A stretch of 64,000 bases of DNA, taken from positions 1,656,498 to 1,720,497 of the forward strand of contig NW_006768767.1 in assembly GCF_000204055.1 (NCBI RefSeq), read 5' to 3'. How positions within the stretch are numbered: the stretch's first letter is position 1; each line of letters opens with the position of its first letter. The notes beneath the pieces are model-generated. The model was not told the origin of the DNA. It saw only the letters and a program-made list of their open reading frames with translations, and ran no database searches. A program made the translations under genes and the position numbers. Source of the DNA: Melampsora larici-populina 98AG31. Lineage: Eukaryota > Basidiomycota > Pucciniomycetes > Pucciniales > Melampsoraceae. Shown one piece after another: positions 9,405 to 22,859 of this stretch.

Positions 9405-12400
9405 ATGTTTGTTTTCAGGTTTGTTAATGTTTGTTGTAATCAAAATGCCTTAAATGCAATATATATATATAACAGTGTCCTTGATAAGTAAGTTATCTTA
9501 TTGATGTCTTTAATTCAATGTGTAATGATAATGATCCTTGTTTTTCTTTGTCCATTGATATCTTGTGAAGCGAGTATAGATTTTATGATCTAAGGAATGA
9601 GGTCATCATGTGAATGAGGTAGTGTTTTCTTTCAGATCAATTTGTATATAAAGAAAGCAATGTATAAGCTTTTTTTAGTGTTTATAACACACTCATCTGG
9701 ATTGACCACGTACCAGACTGGATCCTGTTGACCTGCGACCAGACCCAGTTATAAACCCTGATCACTGATAGATTTGAAACCACTTTCTCTAAAACCATTT
9801 GTACTCAAGTCGGTGGTCAAGATCGTTCTGATAAGATTATAAAGAGCTACACAAAGAGCATCAGTACTGAATTAGAACAATTCAGAGAAAAGTCAAAAAG
9901 AATGAACCTCTTCAAAATAGACCAATAAGCTCAATGATTTCTCTTGTTTACCCTATTGAAATACTCTTTAATAAAGACATCTGATGTCTCAAAACAGTTT
10001 AATTTTCATCCGATCAAGGTGCTATGTGTTGTAAGCAAGAGTTGTAATGTTGAATAAATCACGAGATCAAAGGTGAATTTAGTTTTGGGATGATTTGTTT
10101 TGTGAAGCAGAAAAGATTTGTGAATGAAGATGAGTAATCAAAAGGGTTCATTTTGAGGTTTAAGGAAGTCATATCTGCCCAAAGATGTTCTTCAAGTAGT
10201 TTCTATAAACCAAGACAAAACAAAACAGTCAGTCATCAAGAATGAACAATAAGAGAGTAAACAGATCAGTGAGGATAGCCAATGAACTTGGAGTAATGGT
10301 GGAAGGAACTGATAGGCGGGGAGGTTTAGCAGCTGTCCACATCGTTTTAGCTCACATAGAGGGCAGTGATACGGTTTCTGGTCTCAAACTAGACAACTCT
10401 TTGCAAAAATATGCTGAGATGCTTGAGTCCGAGTTGTTTTTTGGTAACAAAAAACAAGTTGCCTTAACTGAATTCTTTAAATGTGTCACTATATCTAACA
10501 CTTGATTATCAATTGATCTTCACCTAAAAACTGTCTTCAAAATACTTCACGAAATTTCTTTCTTCTTATACACGTTGTTCCTCAAACTTGATTGTTCTTT
10601 GTTTCCTTTTCTTAACACATCGTACTCGATAAAAGATGTTCTAGATCATTTTTTGTCTCATCTTATTTTCTTTTGCCCTACCACTGATAGAGCTGTAGTT
10701 TTATTGGATGAATTTACTACTGCAGTCCTTGGTCACTTCAAAATCGGCCCCCCTTACAAAGGGGAGATATTTAATTTTATGTAGCATTACATTCCTTTTT
10801 TATAATACAAGCCTGTAGTCCATTAAAGTCAAGTCTTGAATAACACCTAATTGGTGTTGAGAGTTATCTTTTTTTGTGAGCCTATTACCATCAGAAATGA
10901 TTGAGGCTTTAGTAGAGTACATTTTTTATTTATCTTATTTTTTTATTATTAGAAAGAGCAGCCCTTAGGGAACTCTAGCACTTTTACTTGGAGGTGTTAG
11001 ACATCCTCTTTTGTGTATTGTTCACCCCTTGTGGTGGTGAAAGTACTAAAGCGGTCAGCAGCTTGAGTTTCTCAACACTACACCTCAAGATCATCTTCAC
11101 CTCATCAAGTTAAAGTTTGTTGTGTTTGCCTAGGGGAATTGTAAATATAAGCAATTTTGTTGGTTGTGGGCCTTCCTCATGTGTGGTTTTGCATACTTCA
11201 TCTTTACTTCCTGTGCATAAGTGGTATACCATGAAGTACTATCAAATGAATATCAGTGATCAAGTGCCTCCATCAAAGGGCTATGAAATTTTGAATCAAG
11301 TTCTTCTCCAAGTATTTATGAAGGTTTGGATGTTTAACAATTTGCCAAAGAATTGCACAACTCAAATTTGAGCTGAGGTTTTGAAAAATAAACATAAAAA
11401 AAACATCATCAGTCTCTTGCTGATAATTTGAACTTGTAGAAATCTAAAGGAAAGCATGAAGTTTACGTTGTCTCACTTCCTGATATCAATTGGGTTAAAG
11501 CTTTGGCCTAGATGTAAGGTTTCTTTCAATGTTTCATGAACTCTTCATCTTTTATGGTTCTGAATTTGTATTATACATAAGTCAAAATACTCTACTTACC
11601 GTTGGTTCATCCCGACCCATTGGTTGTCCATTTACGTCTGTTCCTTCTTATAATTGAGCCAAAACATTTTTTCAATCTTGAGGACCCCCTTCTAAATGCT
11701 TCTGGACTCAATTGGGAGCAATCTATTTCATTCAACTCCCAAAAAAGTCCATTCACCCAAGAACTCACCAACAACAAATTTTCATAACATTTTTTCTGAC
11801 AGTCAGGGTATCAATTAAGTAGTCACCCTTTGGTGTATTGAATCAAATATTGCTGGGATGCCTCAGCCTTGATCTATGTTGGGATGGTGTTTTTGACTTT
11901 TTTTGCTTTAAGGAATATCATTATACATATGGGTAAGTTTTCAAAACCACATTGCATTGAGATTGATTATATCTTGAGTTGATTTTTACCATTTAGTGTG
12001 AATTACCATCATTGGGGTTATACAGAGACTTGGTATGGAGTACCAGGAGATGATGATAGAAATTAGAAATTCCAGTGAAAGGAGCAGCCTTGGAAACAAC
12101 AACCTGATTAAATAAATGTAAATTTGTAAACCCCCCCCCTTCAAGCAAAGATTCAGCATTTATGCCTCCCGCCAGGGTTACATTAAATGCTGAGTTTCCG
12201 CTTGAAAGCCGGGGCCTACAAACCTACACTCACATTGACATCCCTACTGTTTCAGCCACCAATTGACGTAAATATGACTCCATGGTTTGCTGTTGAGGGA
12301 CGTGAGTATTCAATATTCCCCCTTTCCATCTCCTCTTTTATATCCAAAATTTCTCCCATTTTACCGCAGGTCTTGGTGTCAAGTTTTACCTTTGCAATTG

Positions 12401-13461
12401 GTAACCATTTAGATAAGTGCTCAATCCAATATCCATTTTTGATTTTGCTACCACATCTACTTTTCTTTCCGGCTTCCGCACAAAGACTTTTCTTTCATGT
12501 TATCTCGGAGAAGAATACTCAACCCATACCCAAGTATCAAAACCATAAATCTACCAGTCTGCATCAACTTCCGTTTTTAGTAGAATTTTTCATTTGGGCT
12601 AGGCCACTTACTACCATTACTACTCCCTTCAGTTTTACAATTCAAAATTCCAATTTCTCATTCCGTCTTCACTAACTCCCTTCCAACATCGTACTATGCA
12701 CAAAAACACTTTCCAATTTTTCATTCCGTCTTTCTGAACTCTGCTTCAACTTCTTCTAAATTTTTCAATTGCCTTAAATATATGATCACACACACGTTTT
12801 TGTCTTTATTCAAAATGTCCGTGCTATATTCATTTCTATCTTCATCTAAGCCATTACTCAACACCCCCTGCGTGATAAAGCCCATACTCAATCCAATCCG
12901 TAAGCTCTAATTGTGCTGATCCCCCTTCACTCGCCCCTGCATTAGGTCATGTCACTACTCATTGATTTCCCAACCTATCAGTCTTCTCTTCTTCCTCACT
13001 TCGCTTGTCTATTCCTTCTGATTGTGTCACACTCTTTATTCACAATCTGTCCTTTTCTGTACGTACCGCCAGAAACCGTTACAATGCCAGCCGAGTTCAC
13101 TACAGGTCAACTCTTTGACAGGCTGGAGATTGATTCAATCTAAGTACCGCAGGACAAAGGATGATGAGGTTCCAAATGAGATTATTAGCTTGAGAGGTGA
13201 GTGAAGTAATGTTGAATCAGTTTGAACAGATAGAATCCTAAACTGACTGCAAGTGTGTGGATCCGGGATTGGTTTGAAAGTTGATCACTTGAACGCATTG
13301 CTGCGAATTGACGTGAACCAGCAGTGATCCTCATCTCACAACAACCTGAGGCAATACCATCTATTCCAACCCAGAACCTCAAGTGCCCCTACACCAAGTC
13401 ATTCATTGTACTTTTCTCGTATCGATATGTACATTGCCGGTTGAGTCCTATCAAAAGCGAA
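9405..13461. other. Anonymous region without a recognisable gene
   Basis: Several frames of 60-160 codons occur (10242-10505, 11117-11371 and 12187-12675 on the plus strand), but none shows a domain I recognise and none is linked by convincing splice sites. The text around 10240-11400 reads like a broken coding region: open stretches interrupted by stops. A run of ten C lies near 12131. The plus-strand frame at 13081-13200 may belong to an unknown small gene. I do not assign any function. Confidence 0.4.
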
Positions 13462-14610
13462 ATGGTCAAACTGGCATTTGCGGATAATGAATGTGTTTTG
13501 TGTTATCGTGGACCTTTAATTTATGAAGCTAAGGTGAGTTGAACAGATTGTGCTGAAAGATATCTAAAACCATCATCTCACGTCTTTAATCCATCATGTC
13601 TGAATTGGTTATTGCTCTCAATAAGGTCCTCAAAGCTGAAGATTGAAAAGCTGATGGAACTTCACCATCCAAAAAAGGGATATATTATTGGGTATATTAC
13701 AAAGGATGGAAACAATCATGGGATGAATGGGTACCAGAAGATAGATTATCAAAATCAAATGAAGAGAACTTAAGGAAACAAGAAGAATTAAATGAAGCTT
13801 GAAGACTTAAAGATATTCCTGAGACATTGATCATCAAGCATAAGTTAGGGATTGGATCAAGTTTAGATAAGGGTAAGAAACCCGAACAAAGAGGTACGAA
13901 AAAGAGTAGAGATATTGGGATTGAAACTGTACAGGGTTTTGTTTTATCTGTCCATCCATTTTTATGTATTGGATTACTCATTTGACTTCTTTCTGGACGT
14001 CTTAAGGAGGAAGAACCTTCAAAAAGACCCATTATTCGGATCATGATCTTAGAACCGTTAAAGTTACAACAAGTAGACAATTGGGAAGCAGTGAGATGGA
14101 AGAATCAAGTAAGACTATAATCCTATAAGCCCTTCTTTGCTATCTTGGTGTCATCAAACTGATCTGAAGACTTTTGATTTCTTAAACCAGGTTGTCACAC
14201 TACCAAGAAATCTGACAGTTAGTATGATCTTTCAAGAATATGAAACATACGAATCCAAATCAAAAACTTTATCAATATCCAAAAATCTACTACATGAAGT
14301 ATTAGCCGGAATCAAAGTTTACTTTGATAAAGCTCTTGGTCATTATTTATTATATCGATATTTGTAAACGGCCTGAATCAGAGAATAAATTAATGAGTGA
14401 TATTTAGGGTGCAGAACATTTGCTACACTTGTTTGGTTAGTCATCTTTCTGTCTTTCTATCTTTGTGTTCTTAAATTGGTTTGTGGGTCTGAGCAAATGA
14501 CTGTCTTGTTGCCTTTAAGCCAATCTTTCTGAGATGATCTCACATTCTCCAATGGAGCCAAATGTAGTAGTGATTGTTCGCAAACATATCTCAGACATGT
14601 TAGAGCAAGT
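13462..14610 (+). pseudogene. Eaf3/MRG15-like chromatin protein, decayed copy
   Basis: Exon 1 (13462-13533) encodes a start rich in chromo-barrel signature (VLCYRGPLIYEAK). Exon 2 (from 13626) gives YYWVYYKGWKQSWDEWVPED, the aromatic cage region of MRG15/Eaf3. Exon 3 (14007-14108) and exon 4 (from 14191) give RPIIRIMILEPLK, LHEVLAGIKVYFDKALG and LLYRY of the MRG domain. An exon from 14520 gives HISDML near its C-terminus. The intact protein recruits histone acetylase or deacetylase complexes to methylated nucleosomes. This copy has in-frame TGA codons in exon 2, a frameshift after LLYRY and a TAG before the GAEHLL motif, so it is a pseudogene or a badly sequenced allele. Confidence 0.8.
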
Positions 14611-15014
14611 GTTTGTCTAATTGTCCCTACAAATTCAACTCATTTTTCATGCTTGAATTTACTTTCAAAATCAGATGGATGGTACAGGAGCAGAAATGAC
14701 CATTTTATACTCCCTACAATGTCAGCTCACCAGCGTATAAAAATATCAACTGAGCCATGTGATATGACTTTGTAGATTGGCCCAAGAACGTTCAAGATAG
14801 CGTACTACCCTTCATTCCCTCAATTGATCTATCAGCTCTCTAGCTCCAGGAGAACTTGTGGCTCGATCACTTATCTCATCAGGTCTTCCTGATATTGGAC
14901 TAAACTCTTGACATGATATTTGTTTAGGATCAGATAAGGTAAGGGGTTTTGTATAAACCCCTTTTGGGTATGAAGTCAAAGTTTTTGTTGGAATTGACAT
15001 TCTTGAACATATAG

Positions 15015-15470
15015 GTCTCAGGTTCAGCTTATATCTTTACACGAGATCGTTCTGTTCATCATGGTACAATGCTAATCAACTCAAACTTATCTCAACTCAA
15101 AGATTTCCTGAAACCTAATCAAGTGAGCCTTATCCTTCCTTGGCTTTGTCTATGACTTAAGCTTCTAATCTGAAACTCTACAGTCTCAAATTGTTTCTAG
15201 AGCCACTGATTTGATTCGATTGCCTGTGACTAATCTTAGTAGCAGGTTCAGTAATCTTAACGATTTGACTTTTACAAGCTCACTTATTCAAATGTTTTAG
15301 GAAACATATTATCCTACCCTTGATCCTGATTTCAGCCAATAGTATGTATTCTGCTTTAATGATTCCAATCACTAATTAGGTTTTCTGATATTGCTCAACT
15401 TGTACCTTAGGTTGTAAACTCTGAGCAACTTGAACAGGACATTGTGATTGAAGATGAGATGAAAGAACTA
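15015..15470 (+). pseudogene. Lipoate-protein ligase A fragment
   Basis: An exon at 15015-15122, bounded by AG and GT, reads SGSAYIFTRDRSVHHGTMLI and then a leucine-rich stretch. This matches the K(I/V)SGSAYK...RxLHHGTLLI segment of lipoate-protein ligase A (LplA/Aim22), which attaches lipoate to mitochondrial dehydrogenases. The next exon from 15184 gives VSRATDLIRLPVTNLS, matching the following SxRSxVTNL motif, and meets a TAG after about 36 residues. A further exon-like piece near 15416-15472 is acidic. The N-terminal RRxGGG active-site region is not visible upstream, so this is a fragment. Confidence 0.6.
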
Positions 15471-15499
15471 CAGGTTTGTCCTTCTTTGGATGATCTCCT

Positions 15500-18490
15500 C
15501 GCCCCTCCTTACAATCTGTCCCGAATACTAATTTTTCAAATCAAAGATCAAAAATAATTCTAATGATTTCAAAGCTGATGTAAAACAAAATACATACAAA
15601 GTAATTGATTTTTATGAATTCAAGTGGAGTAGGATCCTTGAATAATGAGCCCTTGAGGTTTCCTTTGAATTTCAACCTCTTGGTTTTTTGGTAGTCTGGT
15701 CTTGAACTTATTTTCCCAACCAAAGCTGAGTAGGTTTTTCTTGTTGGAGGAAGGGTTATATCAAAGTATAATAAAGTTCTTCTCAAGATACTGAATTCTT
15801 ATAAGTGAGAACGTTCAACAATATCTCAGTATCATAAGGGATTATCTTGCTGTCATTTAGAGACATTTGCATTGTGACTTTTTTTGTAAGATGTGCATTT
15901 CAGCTGATCATGTTTTTGTCACAAGTTACTGAAGGATATGTTGAACCTTTGACATGTACCAGTTTTGGTGAGCACTTTGAGAAACATCACAGGAATCTAG
16001 GGCACTTTTGGCCTATGTGTTTAAGATAGGTATGATCCCAAATGGGGTACATCATCATCCTCATTGGTGAACTATGCTCAGCTGCCTGCTACACAATGCC
16101 TGTTTGATTCAAGCTAATGCAGTCAGCTGAGTAAATATGTGTCATTGTCAGTGACCTGATAAGTAATTTCTTTCTCTTTGCCTGACTGTGACTTGTGCTT
16201 CAATTCATTCAATTGTAAGGATTATACCATTTTAATTGTAAGGGCGGGCGGGCCCGTCTAAGGTCTAGTGTAATGTATCAATCAATCACTTTAACTTCAC
16301 CAGGTTGAGTAAAAAAGTAGTAGTAAGAGCACATGCTTTGTGATCAAATACCCAATGAATTTATAGTAAATTGTCAGAATTTATATTCATAAGTGAAAAA
16401 GAAAGCTTACACGGGTGCAAGAGATGGTGAGAAGCCAAGCTTAGAAAGTATGAGAAGATGGTATCACTACACCAAATCAATAATATACCATGGAGTTTAG
16501 AAAAGTCAAGATGTAGAAAATTCTCAGAAATGCATGAGAGGTAGGAAAAATTCAAAGAAAATATGGTTGAATCAGTCTTTGATTTCCCATCATCTTGCAT
16601 ATTTTTACATATTTTTACCTTGAGTTTTGAAGATGTTACATAGAAAAATGATTTTGGGGTGTATTTGGTCAGAAACTCAAATTTTGTCCAAAACTACCCC
16701 GGCTTGGGCAGAAACTTTTCAACAATCACAAATACAACAATTTTCTTTCAATCAAACTGGCAGTTGCGCATTATAAAAGCCACATACTGGATCTACAGTT
16801 TCCATTTGGATGCTAAAACCCTTGCGGAACAGATTTATAAGCTTTTCTAGCTTTACTGTTGAGGACGGTGATTGCTGTGCCTTCTTCATTTTTGGACACA
16901 CACCACTCATTCTGATGTGTATCTGGTAAGTTAAACATGCAGCTTTCAGAATGGGCAGATATTCCAGATGTTGACACAAAGTTGACAATTTTATTGGTCT
17001 CACAAGGTTAATGCCTCCATGACTGCCAGTTTTGGACGTAAACTGAGTTTCTGACCTGATATACACTGCTGCCGTAAAAATATTTAAAATTATGCAAAAT
17101 GATGGGCACACACAGGGGAATGCAACCCTTATTTTTCCATATTTTTTTGACCCCTTCTGCCTTGTGTATAATTTTCTATGTCTTTTTAATTTTCTAAACT
17201 CAGCGGTAAATTTGCAATCTGGTATAGTGTATGTCTGTCCACAATGTGGTTGTCTGAGTATCTTAAGGTGGTCCAAAATCCACTTCACACTCAACCATGC
17301 ACAGAGACTAATGGTAATGGCACTTTGTCAAAGACTGATACCTACTTAGGCAGGAATAGCAGCGGTATCAGGCCAATGTGAGCTGCTGATGCGGCGCCCG
17401 CCGCCCAGATGTGCTAGTTCCTTTATAATGAGATGGGTATCAGTGTTGTACAAGGTGGATCAAGTTATAAATCCTGTGTCATAACTCATTTCATTGTTTT
17501 TTCTCTATCTGCTTACTTCAGCAAATGACATATCTGGCGGTTTTCATAGCATTCTCAGCGTCCGAGGTGTTTTTTTGGAGTTTTTGACCTATTCTGTGCA
17601 ACCTTATACCACCGACCTTCCTTACAAATGTCAAGAGCCAATGCTGTCCCATCTTGACGGCATCAAACCTCTTGATGTCTAGCAGCAGTACCCAAGCTCA
17701 ATCAAGAAAACGAAGAGGGAGTAGACAACATAAAAGACCTGATGCAACAAATCTTACTAGGAGAAATTATGGGAGTAACAAAAGAACTTACCATTTGGAT
17801 GACTCACTATTCTGAGGATGTCAAATCAAAGCTAGTGATACCTGTTATTGCTTGCATCTTTCTGCATAACCCAGTGACTCATTGATTTCCTAAACAGACT
17901 AATGTACCTGGCTTTGTAAGAGGAAGGGCTTGCGGTTGTGGAAGAGGTTGAGGATTCAGCCCATATCACAGGCCGCATTAGACCATCCATGACAATCTAA
18001 TTAAAAGATTCAATCAAGAATCAAAACAGAAATCTCATAACTGTTTTGATTCCTGATCTATTTCATACAAGTCAAATTCCTTCTGAAACTGATTTGTGGA
18101 ATATATATACAAACGCATGGAGAATGAGAAAAAAGCCTGCATTAGGCAATCAATCTGCAGCACTGCACGGGACTTGAGCACAAAGCGGAGCATTTGCGGT
18201 TCAAGAACCGTGCAAGTACACTTATTTTAAGTCCTTTATCTTAGATCAATGACAAGCTTCTTTTTTCCTACTAGTTTGTTCAATTGTTGGAGTCAATCCT
18301 CTGAAAGCTTACAACCGGAAAATAAAAATGAAGTGACAATGTCTAAATCAAGGAGAAGTATGGGCAAATGGGTTAGTCATTCCCTCCAGATGATTCTGAT
18401 TATCAGAATCCGGCCGACCTTCTCTGCCCTAGCATCAAACCATTTGTCAGCATTTGAAAGATCCATTCCTCCTCCAAGTTGTATCAACAG
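15500..18490. other. Anonymous region without a recognisable gene
   Basis: The longest frame is 180 codons on the minus strand (16752-17294); it has no recognisable domain and lacks splice context. Small GC-rich islands lie at 16241-16256 (GGGCGGGCGGGCCCG) and near 17390. A perfect odd palindrome, GATTCTGATTATCAGAATC, lies at 18392-18410. Around 17910-17960 an arginine/glycine-rich translation (RGRACGCGRG) hints at an RNA-binding or Gag tail but is too short to call. Confidence 0.45.
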
Positions 18491-18491
18491 T

Positions 18492-18690
18492 TGAAGCGAC
18501 CCGCTTCGAAAAGCGGATGCGGGGCGGTACGCCCCGCAGCCGCTACATATGCTAGGGGGCTGAGTTTCCAGGCGACCCGCTGCCGCTCTTCCTTTGAAAT
18601 TCAGTCCCGAGCGGGTCGGATCATTAGCGCGGCGGGTCAAATAAGTGCCCCGCAGCCACTCTCAGAGCAGTATGTAGCGGGTCATGTCAG
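18492..18690. repeat. Left subterminal AGCGGGT repeat block of the hAT element
   Basis: At least seven copies of AGCGG(G/A)T-like heptamers or their complements (ACCCGC, AAGCGGA, GAGCGGGTCGG, GTAGCGGGTC) occur in 200 bases that are far richer in GC than the surroundings. Subterminal repeats of this kind are the usual binding sites of hAT transposases; that role is inferred here. Confidence 0.75.
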
Positions 18691-19222
18691 ATAGACAGAT
18701 CTCAAGCTGCTGCCACTATCAGACCATCACTCGACATCCCATCTCTCCGATACAACACCTTCCCTCCACTATTTCTGCAGATAAACACGCCATAACCCAA
18801 CCATCGCCAAGGAACCCCTTCGAATCCTGGCAAAAAACCTTCTGATATGTGCGATATCGCACTTAGTTTCTGGCCAAATCTTCACCAAACCAACGCTCTC
18901 AATATCCCAACAGGACTATTTGGTATGTCATCTAACCCTTTCTTCCATCTTATCTTACTTCTAGTCCAAAGCTAAACTGACATCAGCCCTTATCTTGGAT
19001 TTGATTGCGACCACCCCAGAGCGGATCGAGGCTGCTTATGACCTTCTTCGATTCTATATAAGGTGAGCAAGCATCCATTTTTGTTTTCCCCTGGAGCACG
19101 CGCACCATTATATATCCATATATTCATATATCTATATATAAATCCACAGTTTTCATTCTTATCAACCTTTTTATCATCTTTCTCCGTTTTTGATCCCAAA
19201 TATCGAAAAGATTAATATAAAT

Positions 19223-22200
19223 ATGGCCTCGGATTCCCAACTTGCTCCTCCATCGTCTGGCCCTGTTCTTTGTCCATGTAGTCCTACTGCTCCTAGACCC
19301 GGCTATGTGATCCAGTCCCCTGACTCAAGACTCTCCGTTCAACGTCCTTCAATTGATAACAGTGATAGTGATTTACCACCCGATATCAATCTTGATAGTT
19401 CTTTTGACAATTCCGAACCCACCCTCAACGAATCTGATTTCGAGTCTGTTGTTGAGATCACCCAAGCCGATGACTTTTTAGCAATGTTACCAAAAAAGAA
19501 GAAGAAGTTGAAACCGAAGAAATCTCGCGCCGAGGGTCGGCCCAGAGGCTCTGGTGCTTCAGCAGGCCTATCTCGAGCTCCAGCCAAGAAGCCCAAGAAG
19601 GCGGTTGGCATACCGGTACTTCATTTTTCATTTTAAATCTTCATTCGTATTTTTTATTTTACATCTTCATCCGTGATTGTTCACAGCTGACTAATCAAGA
19701 TTTCCTTCTATACCTCTTAGGCTGGAATACCAACTTGTATCGATATTAATCAGGACTCCTCTGAGATCGAAGTTGTCGAGACTCCTGGTGTTCGTCGTGC
19801 GCAAAAAGGCCGGGTCTCCCATTTGCTTGAGTACTACCATCCGCCGACTCATATTAAAGGCGAGGTAAGTGACTCAATCCTCTCATCCCAATTTGAACTT
19901 CTAACTAATTCGTTTACTTTGTTTTTCTCTTCCTCCTTCTTTTTTCAAACTCCAGAAAGGAAATGATCCGCGTTCTTTCCAGTGTCGGTGGTGCAAAGGC
20001 ACGTTCATACATGGCCTTCGCACTTACTATAATCTCTACGCTCACCGTGATGGCGCCAAGGGGCGTTCCTCCTGCCCTCGACGATCTCTCGCCATCCAGT
20101 CCGGCTGCGATCTTCCTATCACCTGGGCTCAAGAGCATGCAGCAAACGCCACTGCTTCCAATGAAGTAGCCGGTCAACCAACCCTTGACTCCTTCCTGTC
20201 ACAGGCTACCTTTAGTGTTGAGCTGTGCAACACCGTATTGGTGATGTGGGTTATGAGACAAGCACTTCCCTTTAATAGATTCTACGACGTTCCTCTCCGC
20301 GCGGCTTTCAAGCTCGCAAATCGTCGTGCTGATTTAAGGACGCCCACCTGGGCTGCTGGTGTGGCAAATGACTTGTACAAGAGCTTGAGCTCAGCAGCGA
20401 TCGCTTCAGTCTCAGTAAGTCAATCTTCTTCCGAAAAAGTCCTTTCCCATCTCTTTATCTAACCATGACTTGTTTTTTTAATATGAAAATAGTGCAAAGT
20501 TTTCCCTCCAACATGACAGTTGGACTACGAAAGGTAATCGATATGCATTCATAGGAGTTTTGGCTAACTTCATCGACCAGGACTGGGTGTATAGAACTGT
20601 TCACCTCACTTTAAAACTTTTTGCATGGAACAAATTCGGCTTTCTCTTGGCGCAACCAGTGGGACGCTTCCTGATAAAGCATGGCCTCCATCAAAAAATA
20701 AGTTTTTTTCATTTTTCTGTTCATTCTATTGTTCTAATAGCGTTGCCTAAAAACTAACATCTTTTGATTTGTATTTCTCTCTATTACATGATAGGTCAGG
20801 CAATGGATTCCGGTTCGTCTAACAATACGATGGCACGGGAAATGGAGGTTATGTTCTCCGAGTGCAACGATCCCGTTGAATGGGACTCGGCGCCAAATCA
20901 CGTCCGCTGCTACGCCCACAAGCTAGGCTTGGTGGTCAAGAAAGGTTTGAAAGTCCTTGGACTTGCAGCTGGACATGTCAAGCCAACTACCCCTCCTAAC
21001 ACTTCCGTGCCCGTCCCCATTGTGACTCTCAACGACGACTTGACCGAGGATGCAGTCAACTATGATTCCTCTGATGATGATGAAGACACCCTCAATTCAC
21101 AAGCTGGCGCCGGCGCCAGAACATCGACTGATGAAGATGAAGATCCCGATGATTATCCATCATACAAAGATGATCCGACTGACGGATGCATCGTTGTTAA
21201 GGGTGCCATGAAGGTAATCTCTCTCGCTTTCATCTCTATCTTTATATATTGATGTCTTGCATAGCTGACATCAACATCTCTCAGTTGAAGGATTTCAACG
21301 CGTTACTTACACCTAGCAATGCCCGGCAAGGCGAGTTCAAAGCACGCGCCAAGCAGATGAACTATCATGGACCCGGACCGATCGCTGGTTGGGGAGTTAG
21401 ATGGAACATTGATCTTGCAATGTATTCGGCGCTGGTGGCCGCTCGCGACGTAAGTTTGATTCATCTAAGGCATACTAACTTTTGGACTGACCATTCTATT
21501 TATTCTTAGGTTGTCGATTCAATCCTCATCGCTGACCGCAAAACCAGATACTATGGTGGTATCATGATGTCAATGGATGAATGGGACGCTGTGGAATCTT
21601 TATGCAAGATCTTAGAGGTAAGTCTTTGTTTCTTTGTTTCTTATGTTTTTTCAATAGTTTGATACTTGTTGACATACCTGTTGTTCAGGTTTTTCGTATT
21701 TCAACCAAACACATGGAAGGAAACACTATCACCGGTTCCATGATGTTGGCCGAGTACCTCCGAGTCATTCAATCCCTGAACAACACTTGCACCACAACTA
21801 CCTTCCATAGTCTTGTCCGCATGATAGAAGTCATGTTATCCCAGCTCACAGTCTACCAGGATGAAGCTTTATCCTCCGACCTGGTAATCGTGGCTACTGT
21901 CCTCAACCCAAAATATCGACTTCGATTTTTCAAGCTGCACTACGCAGATTACGCTGGACGAGCCAAGCGCCTCATCGAAGAGGTGTTTGAATCTACCTTG
22001 GAAAGTTGGCCAGTCACCCCGGCCTCTACCCCAGCTCCAACTCCCTCTCCCAGTGCGAATGCCATTGTTGATCACTTTGACATTTTTACCTCATCTGCCC
22101 TTCAAACTTCGGAATCCGTTTGGTCAAGTGAACTTGAATCTGATCTTCAGGGCAATAATCTGATTGTCCCTGGACAATCAGAACTGCTTTGGTGGAAGGT

Positions 22201-22549
22201 GTGTCTCATTTCCAAGTATCTTGATTGATTTGAAACTTACTCATCCACTTTTATTTGATTGCAACAGGAAAACACGCCCAATTTTGAAGTACTTGCTTCA
22301 CTTGCCCGCAACTACCTCACGATTTCTGGTACGACCTGCGCACAGGAACGCACCTTCTCTTCGGCGGCTGACGTTGCCGTTCCTGGACGTGGCTCATTAA
22401 AACCAAAGACCATCTTGCGGGCTGTTGGATGTAGGGAATGGCTGCGATCAGGTATCAAGACCAATGACAAGTTTTCTGAAAGCCTTGCTTATCTGGAGTT
22501 GTTTGAAAAACACGCACAAACCAAACAATCTCAGATCATCTTATTGTGA
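19223..22549 (+). CDS. hAT transposase with BED zinc finger
   Basis: Nine exons (19223-19615, 19721-19864, 19956-20414, 20500-20701, 20795-21213, 21285-21449, 21510-21617, 21689-22198, 22268-22549) keep frame and encode about 893 residues. In order: an acidic and proline-rich N-terminus, a basic stretch (about 90-130), a BED-type zinc finger (CRWC near 189 with a later LYAH), the RNase H-fold core with D in QHDSWTTKG (about 338) and MDSGSSNNTM (about 404), the CxxH motif in RCYAHKLGL (about 440), an acidic insert, and the hAT C-terminal dimerisation domain with QERTFSSAADV (about 822). The transposase cuts and pastes the element. The ATG at 19223 was chosen as the first in frame; TATA-like sequence lies near 19134. 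One donor (after 20701) and one acceptor (before 20500) were picked to keep frame. Confidence 0.85.
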
Positions 22550-22859
22550 ATCTGATCATTGTGCTTATCTCTCTGTTTTACTTATCTTTCTTTACTTTAT
22601 CCAGTCACTTAGTTATCTTATCACTTTTTGCCTATCACTTTCTGTTCTTTTGCTGCTTGTCTGTCTCCTTACTTTGTCTTTTTTTACTATTTTACACTCG
22701 TTAATTTCCTAATCTGACTTTTTTTCATTTACTTATATTTCTTGTCACTCTTTTATATCTGATTTACATATGATACTTGATTTGTTTTTCTTATATCATA
22801 TTGTACATACATTTTCCTTGCGGTGTTGACATTTGAAAAAAAAATTGTGTATAAACTCT

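Noticed and set aside
12187..12675. 162-codon plus frame
   Set aside because: Phe/Ser/Pro-rich translation of C/T-rich DNA with no motif.
16466..16500. Sequence starting CACTACACC as a third CACTA end
   Set aside because: No inverted partner and no 3-bp duplication were found.
16752..17294. 180-codon minus-strand frame
   Set aside because: No recognised domain and no partner exons. Length alone in a 64-kb window is weak support.
18392..18410. Perfect 19-base palindrome, core also at 46054-46068
   Set aside because: Two occurrences in AT-rich sequence are not enough to claim a shared regulatory site.
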